64,000 nucleotides of DNA from Pseudomonas asplenii (GTDB lineage: Bacteria; Pseudomonadota; Gammaproteobacteria; Pseudomonadales; Pseudomonadaceae). The notes under the pieces were generated by a model. The model saw nothing but the letters and a program-made list of their open reading frames with translations. It was not told where the DNA came from and did not search any database. This document shows, piece after piece, positions 26,163 through 38,459 of this stretch (position 1 is the first letter of the stretch; each line of letters begins with the position of its first letter). Both the position numbers and the translations under genes were made by a program. The DNA lies in assembly GCF_900105475.1 (NCBI RefSeq), contig NZ_LT629777.1:310001-374000 (forward strand). The letters are read 5' to 3'.

Positions 26163-27344
26163 TTACAGCTCTACGACGACCGCCTGGGCCGCACGGGTCG
26201 CCTTGGCCCGCGCCGCTTCGATCGATTCGTCACGCGCCAGGGCCACACCCATGCGGCGCTGGCCGTTGACTTCCGGCTTGCCGAACAGGCGCAAAGCGGT
26301 ATCCGGCTCGCTCAGGGCTGCGCCGAGGTTGGCGAAAGCGGTCTGGGTCGACTGGCCTTCCACCAGGATCACCGCCGAGGCCGATGGGCCGAACTGACGG
26401 ATCAATGGGATTGGCAAGCCGAGGATCGCCCGTGCATGCAAGGCGAACTGCGACAGGTCCTGGGAAATCATGGTGACCATGCCGGTATCGTGCGGACGCG
26501 GCGAAACTTCGCTGAACCACACCTGGTCACCCTTGATGAACAGCTCGACACCGAACATGCCGCGCCCGCCCAGAGCCTCGGTGACCGCCTTGGCGACCCG
26601 TTCCGATTCGGCCAGGGCCAACGGGCTCATGGCCTGCGGCTGCCAGGACTCCTGGTAGTCGCCCTTCTCCTGGCGGTGACCGACCGGCGCGCAGAACGTG
26701 GTACCGCCGATGTGGCGCACGGTCAGCAGGGTGATTTCGTAGTCGAAATCGATGAAGCCCTCGACGATCACCCGGCCCTTGCCGGCACGTCCGCCCTCCT
26801 GGGCATAGTCCCAGGCCTTCTGAACGTCATCGACGCTACGCAGCAGGCTCTGGCCCTTGCCCGAGGAACTCATCACCGGCTTGACCACGCAGGGGAAGCC
26901 GAGATCCTCGACGGCCTTGCTGTAGTCTTCAAAGGTGTCGGCGAAATGGTAAGGCGAGGTCGGCAGCTTCAGCTCTTCGGCGGCCAGGCGACGGATGCCT
27001 TCGCGGTTCATGGTCAGTTGCGCGGCGCGGGCGGTCGGCACCACGGTGAAACCTTCGCTCTCCAGCTCCACCAGGGTGGCGGTGGCAATGGCTTCGATTT
27101 CCGGCACGATAAAATGCGGCTTCTCGGCCTCGATCACCGCCCGCAGGGCAGCACCGTCGAGCATGTTGATCACGTGGCTGCGGTGGGCGACCTGCATGGC
27201 CGGCGCGTTCGCATAACGGTCGACCGCGATCACTTCGGCCCCCAGGCGTTGCAACTCGATCACCACTTCCTTGCCCAATTCACCACAGCCACAGAGCAAT
27301 ACGCGAGTCGCAGTCGGCGACAGTGGAGTTCCGATACGGGTCAT
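26163..27344 (-). CDS. purT: Formate-dependent phosphoribosylglycinamide formyltransferase PurT
   Basis: 393 residues, one more than E. coli PurT. It makes formyl-GAR from GAR, formate and ATP, the folate-independent third step of purine synthesis. ATP-grasp marks are [20 protein letters not shown] at the N-terminus, [14 protein letters not shown] (ATP loop), [20 protein letters not shown] and [27 protein letters not shown] (split here as metal-binding region). Its convergent neighbour is the transporter gene. The VUT gene upstream is 121 bp away on the same strand. Confidence 0.97.
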   Translation of the reverse strand: MTRIGTPLSPTATRVLLCGCGELGKEVVIELQRLGAEVIAVDRYANAPAMQVAHRSHVINMLDGAALRAVIEAEKPHFIVPEIEAIATATLVELESEGFTVVPTARAAQLTMNREGIRRLAAEELKLPTSPYHFADTFEDYSKAVEDLGFPCVVKPVMSSSGKGQSLLRSVDDVQKAWDYAQEGGRAGKGRVIVEGFIDFDYEITLLTVRHIGGTTFCAPVGHRQEKGDYQESWQPQAMSPLALAESERVAKAVTEALGGRGMFGVELFIKGDQVWFSEVSPRPHDTGMVTMISQDLSQFALHARAILGLPIPLIRQFGPSASAVILVEGQSTQTAFANLGAALSEPDTALRLFGKPEVNGQRRMGVALARDESIEAARAKATRAAQAVVVEL

Positions 27345-27465
27345 TTCAGGTCCTCGGGGAAGCGGATCATCGAAGGCACCCGCTCACCGGGCGCCTGCAG
27401 GGAAGAAAGGCAGGCATTTTACATGAACTGCGGCGATTCGCCTGTATGGCCTGTGCCCGCTGGGG

Positions 27466-27936
27466 CTATCCGTTCTGATGAACGGTGTTACGTTGGCGCC
27501 AGGCCATCGCCAGCCAGACCACAGTGACCCCGGCGAACTTGGAGCCCAGCGCCGTCAGGATCACAGCGGGAGTCAGCGCACCGATCAGGCCGAAGAAAAT
27601 GAAGGTGTCCAGCGGGATACTCAGCGCCGAACTGATCCACAGGCGGTCATGCAGCGGCCGCCGGGTGACGGTAAACACCAGCCAGTCGATGCATTCGGAC
27701 ACGGCAAAGGCAGTGGCGCTGGCCAGGGCAATGGCCGGATCGGAAGTGACGTAGGACAGCAGCAGCGCGACCAGCATGGCAACGATGGCGCCATGGCCGA
27801 AGCGGGTTTGCACCATGTCGCGCAGCACGAACACCAAGCCACCCCAGGCCGACCAGATGATGTCCAGGTGCGGTGCGCTGGAAAACGCGAAGTTGATCAG
27901 CACGACACTGGCGATGTAGGCAATGAGAAAGAGCAT
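27466..27936 (-). CDS. VUT family (YhhQ-type) membrane protein
   Basis: 156 residues with about five hydrophobic helices, for example LFLIAYIASVVLINFAF, AIVAMLVALLLSYVTSDPA and AVILTALGSKFAGVTVVWLA. It fits the VUT_1 family whose E. coli member YhhQ (QueT-like) imports queuosine precursors. The family is usually larger (about 200-220 residues), so this is a short version. I saw no preQ1 riboswitch upstream, so the queuosine link is inference from family only. Confidence 0.75.
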   Translation of the reverse strand: MLFLIAYIASVVLINFAFSSAPHLDIIWSAWGGLVFVLRDMVQTRFGHGAIVAMLVALLLSYVTSDPAIALASATAFAVSECIDWLVFTVTRRPLHDRLWISSALSIPLDTFIFFGLIGALTPAVILTALGSKFAGVTVVWLAMAWRQRNTVHQNG

Positions 27937-28016
27937 GGCTGCAGGACTACTTGTCGATATAGCCGCACAGGGTACTGTAGAGGGGGACGCAGGGCCAGCG
28001 GCCCTCAGTCAATGGC

Positions 28017-28232
28017 TCAGGAGGCAGCCGGTTGGGCCACTGTCCACAGCAGCCCGGCCGCCTTGGCCCGCTCATGGCAACGCCCCAGCACATCGCGCCG
28101 CTCGGCGTTATCCATCCGCCCCCAGCGGCTGATTTCCCCAGCCGTGCGCTGGCAGCCGGTGCAGATATCCTGCTCATCCAGCGCACAGATACTCACGCAG
28201 GGAGAGGCCACCGGACGTTCAACCGTACTCAT
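28017..28232 (-). CDS. DUF1289 domain-containing protein
   Basis: 71 residues, [20 protein letters not shown], with a four-cysteine cluster: CVSIC and CTGC. This is the DUF1289 family of small Cys-rich proteins, possibly metal-binding, of unknown function. Its ATG overlaps the stop codon of the gamma carbonic anhydrase gene by 4 bp (ATGA), so translation is coupled. Confidence 0.9.
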   Translation of the reverse strand: MSTVERPVASPCVSICALDEQDICTGCQRTAGEISRWGRMDNAERRDVLGRCHERAKAAGLLWTVAQPAAS

Positions 28233-28753
28233 TCGTGGTCTTCCTGCAGATCACGGGCATAACGTTGCGAGTTGTGCACGTAGTGCGCCGCACTGGCTTC
28301 GAGCATCTTCTTCTGCTGCTCGGTCAACTCCCGCACCACCTTGCCCGGCGAGCCCATCACCAGCGAACCATCAGGAATTTCCTTGTTTTCGCCGATCAGC
28401 GAATTGGCGCCGATGATGCAGTGCTTGCCGATTTTCGCCCCGTTGAGAATCACTGCGTTGATACCGATCAGGCTGTAGTCGCCGACAGTGCAACCATGCA
28501 GCATGGCGTTGTGACCGATGGTCACGCCGGTACCGAGAGTCAATGGATAGCCCATGTCGGTGTGCATCACCGTACCGTCCTGCACATTGCTGTTGCGGCC
28601 GATCAGGATCAGTTCGTTGTCACCGCGCAGCACGGCGTTGAACCAGACGCTGGCGCCCTCCTCCAGCTTGACCTTGCCAACCAGGACGGCGTTGGGTGCT
28701 ACCCAGCTCTGCGGATGGGTTTCGACGCGAAAGTCGCCCAGACGGTATTTCAT
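28229..28753 (-). CDS. Gamma-class carbonic anhydrase family protein
   Basis: 174 residues with left-handed beta-helix hexapeptide repeats. It opens [20 protein letters not shown] and carries the conserved [21 protein letters not shown] and [11 protein letters not shown] segments (histidine metal ligands) and [15 protein letters not shown]. It resembles E. coli YrdA/PaaY-like proteins, which bind zinc or iron; carbonic anhydrase activity in this subgroup is often weak. GAGGAC precedes the ATG. The gene is coupled to DUF1289 downstream and lies 52 bp after the NUDIX gene. Confidence 0.92.
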   Translation of the reverse strand: MKYRLGDFRVETHPQSWVAPNAVLVGKVKLEEGASVWFNAVLRGDNELILIGRNSNVQDGTVMHTDMGYPLTLGTGVTIGHNAMLHGCTVGDYSLIGINAVILNGAKIGKHCIIGANSLIGENKEIPDGSLVMGSPGKVVRELTEQQKKMLEASAAHYVHNSQRYARDLQEDHE

Positions 28754-28805
28754 GCGGTAGTCCTCACGGTTCGGGATGCAGCGCCCTACTGACGATGGCC
28801 TGGTT

Positions 28806-29405
28806 TCAGATATTGATGAACCGCTCGGGCGGTTTGTGCAGGCTGATCTTGGCGTCATACAAGAGATTGATCAACTCGACGATCATGATCGCCGTCAGCC
28901 CCCAGATCTTGAATTCGCCGTAACGGTAACTGGGTACGTACCAACTGCGCCCCTGGTAGTCGATCCGATGTGTATGCTCACGTGGATCCTGGCGGAAGAA
29001 CTCCAGCGGCACATTGAATACTGCGGCGATTTCGGCGTCGTTGGCGCGGTAGTCGACGAAGTCCGGGACCACTCCGACATAAGGCGTGACCTTGATTCCA
29101 TGCAGGGAAATCAATGGACTGAGCGGACCGATGATTTCCACCAGGCCGGGCGCCAGGCCGATTTCCTCCTCGGCTTCGCGCAGCGCGGTGAAGGCCAGGT
29201 CCGGGTCTTCCGGATCACGCCGCCCGCCAGGAAACGCCACCTCGCCACCATGAGTCGAAAGGCCGCTGGCACGCAACGTCAACACCAGTTCCGGCTCCTC
29301 ATGGCGCGTGATCGGCACCAACACCGCCGCTTCAGGAAAACGTCGGTCAGTCTCCAAAGGGCGCGGGGTATGCTCTCTTACACGTCGAATTAGCTCATCC
29401 TGCAT
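28806..29405 (-). CDS. NUDIX CoA pyrophosphatase (NudL/YeaB-like)
   Basis: 199 residues with the CoA-type NUDIX signature: [20 protein letters not shown] just ahead of [13 protein letters not shown], the Nudix box (GGx... REAEEEIGL). The UPF0035 extension upstream ([13 protein letters not shown]) is typical of CoA diphosphohydrolases, which split CoA to 3',5'-ADP and phosphopantetheine. It is divergent from the second NUDIX gene with a 140 bp gap. Confidence 0.92.
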   Translation of the reverse strand: MQDELIRRVREHTPRPLETDRRFPEAAVLVPITRHEEPELVLTLRASGLSTHGGEVAFPGGRRDPEDPDLAFTALREAEEEIGLAPGLVEIIGPLSPLISLHGIKVTPYVGVVPDFVDYRANDAEIAAVFNVPLEFFRQDPREHTHRIDYQGRSWYVPSYRYGEFKIWGLTAIMIVELINLLYDAKISLHKPPERFINI

Positions 29406-29545
29406 GGCTGATCTCGATGTCTGACTTACCGTCCATCATGCACCAAACCGTCGGAGCGCCCAACCCCTCGGTGGTTTCGCGAACACACAACTTGCCGACA
29501 GCCGACCGGGCACGCGAAGATAGACGGCCACTCAGAGAATCCAGC

Positions 29546-30103
29546 ATGAAGTTCTGCAGCCAGTGCGGTAAACCGGTCAGTCAACGTATCCCCGAGGGCG
29601 ACACGCGCCTGCGCTTTGTCTGCGATCACTGTCAGACCATTCATTACCAAAACCCCAATATCGTCGCCGGCTGCCTGCCGGTCTGGGGAACCCGGGTATT
29701 GCTGTGCCGACGAGCCATCGAGCCACGGCTGGGGTATTGGACCCTGCCGGCGGGGTTCATGGAAAACGGCGAAACCGTAGAGGAAGCCGCGCGCCGGGAG
29801 ACCTTGGAAGAAGCCTGCGCCCGGGTGGACAACCTGAACATCTATGCCCTGATCGATGTACCGCACATCAATCAGGTCCACGTGTTCTATCGCGCCGACC
29901 TGGCCGACCTGGATTTTTCCGCCGGTGCCGAAAGCCTGGAAGTACGGTTGTTCGAGGAACATGAGATCCCCTGGTCAGAGCTGGCTTTCAGGACTGTCGG
30001 GCGTACCTTAGAATGCTTCTTCGCCGATCGCCCGAGCCAGCAATTCCCGGTGCGCAGCGAAGCCGTGCCGCCGATGGTGCCGAAAGCCGTCGAACCACAA
30101 TAA
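29546..30103 (+). CDS. NUDIX hydrolase with N-terminal zinc ribbon
   Basis: 185 residues. A zinc ribbon, MKFCSQCGKPVSQR then CDHCQT, precedes a NUDIX domain with GYWTLPAGFMENGETVEEAA and RRETLEEACARV. It resembles the NudC-like or ADP-ribose type, but I do not see the SQPWPFPxS signature of NADH pyrophosphatase, so the substrate is open. The start is the ATG opening the zinc ribbon. The upstream extension has no family match. Confidence 0.9.
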   Translation: MKFCSQCGKPVSQRIPEGDTRLRFVCDHCQTIHYQNPNIVAGCLPVWGTRVLLCRRAIEPRLGYWTLPAGFMENGETVEEAARRETLEEACARVDNLNIYALIDVPHINQVHVFYRADLADLDFSAGAESLEVRLFEEHEIPWSELAFRTVGRTLECFFADRPSQQFPVRSEAVPPMVPKAVEPQ

Positions 30104-30135
30104 GCCGCTCTGCCACTTTCAGGGATATCGTTTCA

Positions 30136-30639
30136 ATGCGTTGGTTGTTCGCTGTGTTCTGCCTGTCGTTTGCCACGCTGTCCCAGGCCACCGCCGCCGA
30201 CCCGCTGCAGGGTCGGGTCATCGAGAAAGTTCTGGTGCTCAAGTCCGCCCACCAACTGCAATTGATCAACGACGGCAAGCCGCTGAAGACCTACCGGATT
30301 TCCCTTGGCCGCAACCCCAGGGGGCCCAAGTTGATCGAGGGTGACCGCCGCACGCCGGAGGGTTTCTACTGGATCGACTGGCGCAAGACCAGCGACAAGT
30401 TCAACCTGTCGATGCACATCTCCTACCCCAACATCAGCGATGCCGCCCGTGCCCGCCGTGAAGGCGTCAACCCCGGCAGCATGATCATGATCCATGGCAC
30501 CCCGGACTCCGAGGACTACCCGGAACAGTGGCTGCACACCCTGGACTGGACCGACGGCTGCATTGGCATGCGCAACGTCGACATGCGTGAAGTCTGGAGC
30601 CTGGTCAAGGATGGCACGCTGGTAGAGATTCGCCCCTGA
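30136..30639 (+). CDS. L,D-transpeptidase (YkuD family)
   Basis: 167 residues with a Sec signal peptide (MRWLFAVFCLSFATLSQATA-A). The YkuD catalytic region is present: MIHGTPDS (His) and DWTDGCIGMRNVDM (Cys nucleophile). Such periplasmic enzymes cross-link peptidoglycan at meso-diaminopimelate or attach lipoproteins; this short form lacks a LysM or second domain. The preceding gene ends 32 bp upstream on the same strand. Confidence 0.92.
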   Translation: MRWLFAVFCLSFATLSQATAADPLQGRVIEKVLVLKSAHQLQLINDGKPLKTYRISLGRNPRGPKLIEGDRRTPEGFYWIDWRKTSDKFNLSMHISYPNISDAARARREGVNPGSMIMIHGTPDSEDYPEQWLHTLDWTDGCIGMRNVDMREVWSLVKDGTLVEIRP

Positions 30640-30715
30640 AGCAAGGGCTGGTGATGCGTCGAAAGGCTAGACAAGGACACCGGGCCCAATGGAAGGCCAG
30701 GCAGAAGAAGGGAAA

Positions 30716-31027
30716 TCAGTAGTCCGCGAGACGCCAGACCTCGTAAGCGGGCGTTTCATAGGGGTGGCTGTGTTTGAGAGCCCCGACCACGCTTGCGATC
30801 AGGGCATCCTCCACCACCAGCTCGACCTTCCACTCCTCCACCTGCTCGACCACGCCGGTCTGCCCGAGGAACGGCTGGCTGCCGTCCAGCGGGCGAAACT
30901 GACCCTGGCCCAGCACCTGCCATGCACAGTGGTCATAGGTGCCGATTCGCCCGCCACCGGCGGCGAATACGGCACTTTTGACCTGTTCCACATGGCTGGG
31001 CGGAACGAAGAAAGCGAGCTTGTACAT
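30716..31027 (-). CDS. YqfO/NIF3-related small protein
   Basis: 103 residues, MYKLAFFVPPSHVEQVKSAV, ending in HSHPYETPAYEVWRLADY, a signature of the YqfO insert of NIF3-like proteins, here as a free-standing protein. Function unknown. It begins 7 bp after the purL stop on the same strand, so it is probably read in the purL transcript. Confidence 0.88.
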   Translation of the reverse strand: MYKLAFFVPPSHVEQVKSAVFAAGGGRIGTYDHCAWQVLGQGQFRPLDGSQPFLGQTGVVEQVEEWKVELVVEDALIASVVGALKHSHPYETPAYEVWRLADY

Positions 31028-31034
31028 ACCGCGC

Positions 31035-34000
31035 TTAGTTCACCCAGACGCGGGCGTTACGGAACATGCGCATCCACGGTGCATCTTCGCTCCAGTCGTC
31101 CGAACGCCAGGAGTTCTGTACGGCACGGAAGACCCGCTCAGGGTGCGGCATCATGATCATGACGCGACCGTCGCGGCTGGTCAGGCCGGTGATACCGCGC
31201 GGCGAGCCGTTCGGGTTGGCCGGATAGGTTTCGGTGACCTTGCCGTGGTTGTCGACATAACGCATGGCCACGCAACCCGACAGATCGGCTTGCAGCAGCG
31301 CTTCCTCGCTTTCGAACTCGGCATAACCTTCACCGTGGGCGATAGCGATCGGCATGCGCGAACCGGCCATGCCCTGCAGGAAGATCGAGTTCGACTCCTG
31401 GATCTGCACCATCGCCACGCGCGCTTCGAACTGCTCGGAGCGGTTGCGGACGAAGTGCGGCCAGAAATCGCTGCCCGGAATCAGTTCGTGCAGGTTGGAC
31501 ATCATCTGGCAACCGTTGCACACACCGAGGGTGAAGCTGTCGTTGCGCTCGAAGAAGCCCTGGAAGGCATCGCGGGCACGGCTGTTGAACAGGGCCGATT
31601 TGGCCCAGCCTTCGCCGGCGCCCAGGACGTCACCGTAGGAGAAGCCGCCGCAGGCGACCAACCCCTTGAACTCGTTCAGGTCGACACGACCGGCGAGGAT
31701 ATCGCTCATGTGCACGTCGATGGCGCTGAAGCCGGCACGGTCGAACGCCGCCGCCATTTCCACCTGGCCGTTGACGCCTTGCTCGCGCAGTACCGCCACC
31801 TGTGGACGAATGCCCTTCTTGATGTACGGTGCGGCCACGTCTTCGTTCACGTCGAAGCTGGTCTTGTAGCTCAGGCCCGGGTTGCCTTCGTCCAGCAGGA
31901 CATCGAATTCCTGGTCGGCGCAGTTGGCGTTGTCGCGCAGACGCTGAATGCGGTAGCTGGTTTCAGCCCACTGGCGCTGCAGCAGACGACGCTCGCCGGT
32001 GAACACGGCTTCACCGTTGAAGCTGATGCTGATATCGCCATTGTTCAACGGCTGGCCGATCACCGAGACGCAATCGCCCAGGCCGGCGGCGCTGAATTGC
32101 GCCAGCACTTCGGCAGTGTCGTCCTGACGCACCTGGATCACCGCACCCAGTTCCTCGTTGAACAGGATGGCCGAGATATCCGCAGCGGTTTCCGCCAGGC
32201 CATCGAGGTTCAGGCTCAGGCCGCAGTGACCGGCGAAGGCCATTTCCACGGCGCTGACCAGCAGGCCACCATCGGAACGGTCGTGGTAGGCCAGCAGGTG
32301 ACCGTCGGCGTTGAGGCCCTGGATCACCGCGAAGAAAGCCTTGAGGTCTTCGGCGTCATCGACGTCCGGTGCCTGCTTGCCGAGCTTGCCGTGCACCTGG
32401 GCGAGAATCGACGCCCCCATGCGGTTCTGACCACGACCCAGGTCGATCAGGATCAGGTCGGTGATGCCCTTGTCCATGCGCAGCTCTGGGGTCAGAGTCT
32501 GGCGGATGTCGGTAACGGGCGCGAAGCCGGTCACGATCAGCGACAGCGGCGAGGTCACGCTCTTGTCGACGCCTTCGTCTTTCCAACGGGTGGCCATGGA
32601 CATGGAGTCCTTGCCCACCGGAATGGTAATGCCCAGCTCAGGGCACAGTTCCATGCCGACCGCTTTCACGGTGTCGTACAGACGCGCATCTTCACCCGGG
32701 TGACCGGCAGCGGACATCCAGTTGGCCGACAGTTTGATGTCGGAAATCTTGCCGATGCGCGAGGCGGCCAGGTTGGTCAGGGTCTCGCCGATCGCCATGC
32801 GGCCGGATGCCGGGGCATCCAGCAGGGCCAGCGGAGTGCGCTCGCCCATGGCCATGGCTTCACCCGTGTAGACGTCGAAGCTGGTGGCGGTGACGGCCAC
32901 GTCGGCGACCGGGACCTGCCACGGGCCGACCATCTGGTCGCGGGCGACCAGGCCGGTGATGGAGCGGTCACCGATGGTGATCAGGAAGCTCTTGCTGGCC
33001 ACGGCCGGGTGGTGCAGGACGCGCTCGATGCTCTCGGGGAGAGGCAGGCCGCTCGGGTCGAAATCGTCGCCCAGCTCAGCCTCGCGCTTGACCGAACGGT
33101 GCATGCGCGGCGGTTTGCCCAGCAGGACTTCGAGAGGCATGTCTACCGGGCTGTTGCCGAAGTGGCTGTCGGTCACGGTCAGTTGCGGTTCGGCAGTGGC
33201 CTCGCCCACCACGGCAAACGGGCAACGCTCACGTTCGCAGATCGCCTTGAAACGCTCGAAGTCGGCCGCATCGACCGCCAGCACGTAGCGCTCCTGGGAT
33301 TCGTTGCTCCAGATTTCGTGCGGGGCCATGCCCGGCTCGTCGTTGGGAACGTTACGCAGTTCGAAGCGACCGCCACGCTCGCCATCGTTGACCAGCTCCG
33401 GGAAGGCGTTGGACAGGCCACCCGCACCGACGTCGTGAATGAAGCTGATCGGGTTCTTGTCGCCCAACTGCCAGCAGCGGTCGATCACTTCCTGGCAACG
33501 ACGCTCCATTTCCGGGTTTTCGCGCTGTACCGAAGCGAAGTCGAGGTCAGCCGAGCTGGTACCGGTCGCCATCGACGAGGCCGCACCACCACCCAGGCCA
33601 ATCAGCATCGCCGGGCCACCCAGTACGATCAGCTTGGAACCGACGGTAATTTCGCCTTTCTGCACGTGTTCGGCACGGATGTTACCCATACCGCCGGCGA
33701 GCATGATCGGCTTGTGGTAACCGCGCACTTCTTCACCGTGCGGGGTGCTGATGGACTGCTCGAAAGTCCGGAAGTAGCCGGTCAGGGCCGGGCGACCGAA
33801 TTCGTTGTTGAACGCGGCGCCGCCCAGCGGGCCTTCGATCATGATGTCCAGGGCGTTGACGATGCGCTCGGGCTTGCCGTAAGGCACTTCCCAAGGCTGC
33901 TCGAAACCGGGGATCTGCAGGTTGGACACGGTGAAACCGGTCAGGCCGGCCTTCGGCTTGGCGCCGCGACCGGTGGCACCCTCGTCGCGGATCTCGCCAC

Positions 34001-34931
34001 CGGAACCGGTCGAGGCGCCAGGGAACGGCGCGATCGCGGTCGGGTGGTTGTGAGTCTCGACCTTCATCAGGATGTGCACCGGCTCTTGCACCGCGCCGTA
34101 CTGGCGGGTCTCGGGATCCGGGAAGAAACGGCCGGCCACGTTACCAACGATCACCGAAGCGTTGTCCTTGTAAGCCGACAACACGCCTTCGCTGTGCATC
34201 TGGTAGGTGTTCTTGATCATGCCGAACAGGCTTTTTTCCTGGCTTTCGCCGTCGATATCCCAACTGGCGTTGAAGATCTTGTGACGGCAGTGCTCGGAGT
34301 TGGCCTGGGCAAACATCATCAATTCGATGTCATGCGGGTTGCGCGCAAGGCCGGTGAACGCCGTCACCAGGTAGTCGACTTCGTCGTCGGCCAGGGCTAG
34401 GCCCAGTTCGACGTTGGCTTTTTCCAGCGCGGCGCGACCACCACCCAGGATATCCACCGCAGTCAGCGGCTTGGGCTCGGCGTGGCTGAACAGACCCGCA
34501 GCCTGCTCCAGGCTGCCAAGGACGATCTGGGTCATGCGGTCATGCAGGACGGCGCTGACCAGTTCGGCCTCGGCCTCGCTGAATTGGCCGGCCACGTAGA
34601 ACGCGATACCGCGCTCCAGCCGCTGGATTTTCCCCAGGCCGCAATTGCGGGCGATGTCGCTGGCCTTGCTCGACCAGGGCGAAATGGTGCCGAAACGCGG
34701 CAACACCAGAAACAGACGACCGGTAGGCTCCTGAACCGGCACACTCGGGCCGTATTTCAGAAGACGGGCCAGCACTTGCTGTTCGTCGCCGGTCAGGACG
34801 CCAGTCACTTCGGCGAAGTGGGCGAACTCGGCATACAGGCCACTGACAGCCGGAACTTTCTGGCTCAGTTGCTCGAGAAGTTTGCCGTGGCGAAAGGCGG
34901 AAAGGGCAGGAGCACCGCGCAGGATCAACAT
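31035..34931 (-). CDS. purL: Phosphoribosylformylglycinamidine synthase (FGAM synthase)
   Basis: 1298 residues, the single-chain large PurL of gammaproteobacteria. It converts FGAR, glutamine and ATP to FGAM, the fourth purine step. The synthase part carries [20 protein letters not shown] and [20 protein letters not shown]. The C-terminal glutamine amidotransferase domain has the nucleophile in GVCNGCQMM and ends with [11 protein letters not shown] chose [11 protein letters not shown], the family start; a 15-codon upstream extension is not conserved. It is divergent from mltF across 287 bp. Confidence 0.98.
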   Translation of the reverse strand: MLILRGAPALSAFRHGKLLEQLSQKVPAVSGLYAEFAHFAEVTGVLTGDEQQVLARLLKYGPSVPVQEPTGRLFLVLPRFGTISPWSSKASDIARNCGLGKIQRLERGIAFYVAGQFSEAEAELVSAVLHDRMTQIVLGSLEQAAGLFSHAEPKPLTAVDILGGGRAALEKANVELGLALADDEVDYLVTAFTGLARNPHDIELMMFAQANSEHCRHKIFNASWDIDGESQEKSLFGMIKNTYQMHSEGVLSAYKDNASVIVGNVAGRFFPDPETRQYGAVQEPVHILMKVETHNHPTAIAPFPGASTGSGGEIRDEGATGRGAKPKAGLTGFTVSNLQIPGFEQPWEVPYGKPERIVNALDIMIEGPLGGAAFNNEFGRPALTGYFRTFEQSISTPHGEEVRGYHKPIMLAGGMGNIRAEHVQKGEITVGSKLIVLGGPAMLIGLGGGAASSMATGTSSADLDFASVQRENPEMERRCQEVIDRCWQLGDKNPISFIHDVGAGGLSNAFPELVNDGERGGRFELRNVPNDEPGMAPHEIWSNESQERYVLAVDAADFERFKAICERERCPFAVVGEATAEPQLTVTDSHFGNSPVDMPLEVLLGKPPRMHRSVKREAELGDDFDPSGLPLPESIERVLHHPAVASKSFLITIGDRSITGLVARDQMVGPWQVPVADVAVTATSFDVYTGEAMAMGERTPLALLDAPASGRMAIGETLTNLAASRIGKISDIKLSANWMSAAGHPGEDARLYDTVKAVGMELCPELGITIPVGKDSMSMATRWKDEGVDKSVTSPLSLIVTGFAPVTDIRQTLTPELRMDKGITDLILIDLGRGQNRMGASILAQVHGKLGKQAPDVDDAEDLKAFFAVIQGLNADGHLLAYHDRSDGGLLVSAVEMAFAGHCGLSLNLDGLAETAADISAILFNEELGAVIQVRQDDTAEVLAQFSAAGLGDCVSVIGQPLNNGDISISFNGEAVFTGERRLLQRQWAETSYRIQRLRDNANCADQEFDVLLDEGNPGLSYKTSFDVNEDVAAPYIKKGIRPQVAVLREQGVNGQVEMAAAFDRAGFSAIDVHMSDILAGRVDLNEFKGLVACGGFSYGDVLGAGEGWAKSALFNSRARDAFQGFFERNDSFTLGVCNGCQMMSNLHELIPGSDFWPHFVRNRSEQFEARVAMVQIQESNSIFLQGMAGSRMPIAIAHGEGYAEFESEEALLQADLSGCVAMRYVDNHGKVTETYPANPNGSPRGITGLTSRDGRVMIMMPHPERVFRAVQNSWRSDDWSEDAPWMRMFRNARVWVN

Positions 34932-34981
34932 CTTCGGGACAGCCTCGGGAAGGGGGTGTGCTTTGAGGCCGTGCATTCTAG

Positions 34982-36679
<1,698 letters not shown>

Positions 36680-36718
36680 GCCAGCCTATTCGCGGATCAA
36701 TCCGATACCCACCAGAGA

Positions 36719-36803
36719 TAGGCGTGGGCGCCGGATTGCTGGCGATGCTGGTGCGTCAGACGACAAAGACGCGTCCGCAATCGCCAGCAAGCCGGCGCCT
36801 ACA
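36719..36803. repeat. REPIN (paired inverted REP elements)
   Basis: GGGCGCCGGATTGCTGGCGAT (36725-36745, here read in two parts: GGGCGCCGGA, TTGCTGGCGAT) is inverted relative to ATCGCCAGCAAGCCGGCGCC at 36780. The ~33 bp spacer has its own GCGTC...GACGC. It lies in the convergent gap between mltF and pdxJ and could stabilise or end both mRNAs. Confidence 0.75.
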
Positions 36804-36808
36804 GGACC

Positions 36809-37555
36809 TCAGGCCTTGGCCGCAGCCGCCAGGATCAGGGCCTTCATTTCCGCCACGGCGCCCTTGAAACCGACGAACAACGCATGAGCCACCAGCGCGT
36901 GACCGATGTTCAGCTCGTTGATCCCGGCAATCGCCGCCACCGCCTCGACGTTGTGGTAATGCAGGCCATGCCCGGCATTGACGACCAGCCCCTGGGCCAC
37001 GCCAAACGCCACGCCATCGGCGATACGTTTCAGTTCTTCAGCCACCTCGGCCGGCGTTTCGGCATCGGCATAACGCCCGGTATGCAGCTCGATCGCCGGC
37101 GCACCGACCTGCCTGGCGGCCGCGATCTGCCGCTCATCGGCATCGATGAACAACGACACCTCACTGCCCATCCGGCTCAATCGCTCCACCGCTGCCTGGA
37201 TTCGATCGATCTGCCCAGCCACATCCAGGCCACCTTCGGTGGTGAGTTCCTGACGGGTTTCCGGCACCAGACAGATATGGGCCGGACGAATGCGCTCGGC
37301 GAACGCCATCATCTCTTCGGTCACGCCCATTTCGAAGTTCATGCGGGTCTGCAGCACGTCCTTGAGCAACAGCACATCGCGCTCCTGGATGTGTCGGCGA
37401 TCTTCACGCAAGTGCACGGTGATGCCATCGGCCCCAGCCTCCTCGGCGTCCAGCGCGGCCTTGACCGGATCAGGGTAACGGGTGCCCCGAGCCTGACGCA
37501 GAGTAGCCACATGGTCGATATTCACGCCAAGAAGAATGCGGGTGCTGGTGCTCAC
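36809..37555 (-). CDS. pdxJ: Pyridoxine 5'-phosphate synthase PdxJ
   Basis: 248 residues with a GTG start preceded by AGGAG. PdxJ joins 1-deoxyxylulose 5-phosphate with 3-amino-2-oxopropyl phosphate to make pyridoxine phosphate. The TIM-barrel motifs [38 protein letters not shown] and [10 protein letters not shown] are present. A 17-codon upstream extension is not family-like. It is the last gene of the lepA-lepB-DUF4845-rnc-era-recO-pdxJ operon, 103 bp after recO. Confidence 0.97.
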   Translation of the reverse strand: MSTSTRILLGVNIDHVATLRQARGTRYPDPVKAALDAEEAGADGITVHLREDRRHIQERDVLLLKDVLQTRMNFEMGVTEEMMAFAERIRPAHICLVPETRQELTTEGGLDVAGQIDRIQAAVERLSRMGSEVSLFIDADERQIAAARQVGAPAIELHTGRYADAETPAEVAEELKRIADGVAFGVAQGLVVNAGHGLHYHNVEAVAAIAGINELNIGHALVAHALFVGFKGAVAEMKALILAAAAKA

Positions 37556-37658
37556 GAAAAGGCTCCTGAAGAGTTGAAGATTCGGCCCACAGCATACACG
37601 GGACATGGGCTTGCACGTTCAGTTGCATCGATCAATTTCAGCGAACCGCCCTGCCCGC

Positions 37659-38348
37659 TCAGGGCTTGCGGAACAACTCGCGACTGACCAGCGGCTTGCC
37701 ACCCAGATGTACGGCAAGGGCCTGGCGCATCAGCCGCTTGGCAGCCGACAGGGCTCCCACTGCACTCCAGTCGGTCTCGGCCATCGCCAGCAGTTCGTGC
37801 CCCTGGAACAACCCGGGTTGCAACAGATAGACCCGCTCCAGGCCGGCGTCGACCTGAAGTCGATACATCCCGTCTGCCGCCAGCGGTTCGCCATGGATAT
37901 CCGCGTTCAAGGCAAAGCCATAGCCGAGATCGTCCAGCAGCCGCCACTCGAACGAGCGCAACAGCGGCTCCAGCGGACGGCCTTCGGCCAGGGCCAGCAA
38001 GGTCAGGGCGTAATGCTCGAACAACACCGGGTGCGGGTCTTCGGCGGGCAGCAGGCGAATCAGCAGCTCATTGAGGTAAAGACCGCTGAACAGCGCATCC
38101 CCGACCAGCCAGGCCGCCACGCCGGCGCTCTCCATGCGGCCGACATTCTTCAGTTCGCTACGACCACGGAACTCGACTTCCAAGGGCACGAACGGCCGCG
38201 CCAGGGTGCCGGCCTTGCCCCGCGCACTGCGCAACACCGCGCGCAGACGACCTTGGGGGGTAATGAAATCCACCAGGGCGCTGTTTTCGCGATAGGCGCG
38301 GGAGTGCAGGACGTAGGCCGGCTGGCCGGGAGGCGGGTGGGTGGACAT
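37659..38348 (-). CDS. recO: DNA repair protein RecO
   Basis: 229 residues. It has an N-terminal OB fold ([20 protein letters not shown]) and a C-terminal helical domain; this Pseudomonas form lacks an obvious zinc-cysteine cluster, as in other gammaproteobacteria. With RecR and RecF it loads RecA on SSB-coated DNA. It lies between era and pdxJ. Confidence 0.96.
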   Translation of the reverse strand: MSTHPPPGQPAYVLHSRAYRENSALVDFITPQGRLRAVLRSARGKAGTLARPFVPLEVEFRGRSELKNVGRMESAGVAAWLVGDALFSGLYLNELLIRLLPAEDPHPVLFEHYALTLLALAEGRPLEPLLRSFEWRLLDDLGYGFALNADIHGEPLAADGMYRLQVDAGLERVYLLQPGLFQGHELLAMAETDWSAVGALSAAKRLMRQALAVHLGGKPLVSRELFRKP

Positions 38349-38383
38349 CGGTCTGTGAATGTCTCTGGAGGATACAAGTGGTG

Positions 38384-38423
38384 GTGAGTCAGCGACTCAC
38401 TGTGGCGAGCGGGCTGGGCCCGC
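38384..38423 (-). repeat. Two adjacent hairpins between era and recO
   Basis: GTGAGTC/AGC/GACTCAC (38384-38400) and GCGGGC/TGG/GCCCGC (38409-38423). The second resembles REP-type palindromes. They lie in the 111 bp gap in the middle of an operon, so they may reduce read-through or protect the mRNA. Confidence 0.5.
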
Positions 38424-38459
38424 AGCTGCCCTGCACACCCGCGACAACATCCTCAGACC

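Noticed and set aside
27937..28016. A preQ1 riboswitch upstream of the VUT-family gene
   Set aside because: I looked for the preQ1-I core and found no match. The 80 bp gap is too different to call.
30939..34400. A 1153-codon open frame on the plus strand opposite purL
   Set aside because: It mirrors the purL codons on the opposite strand, a usual effect of high GC. It shows no domain motif and purL itself is clear.
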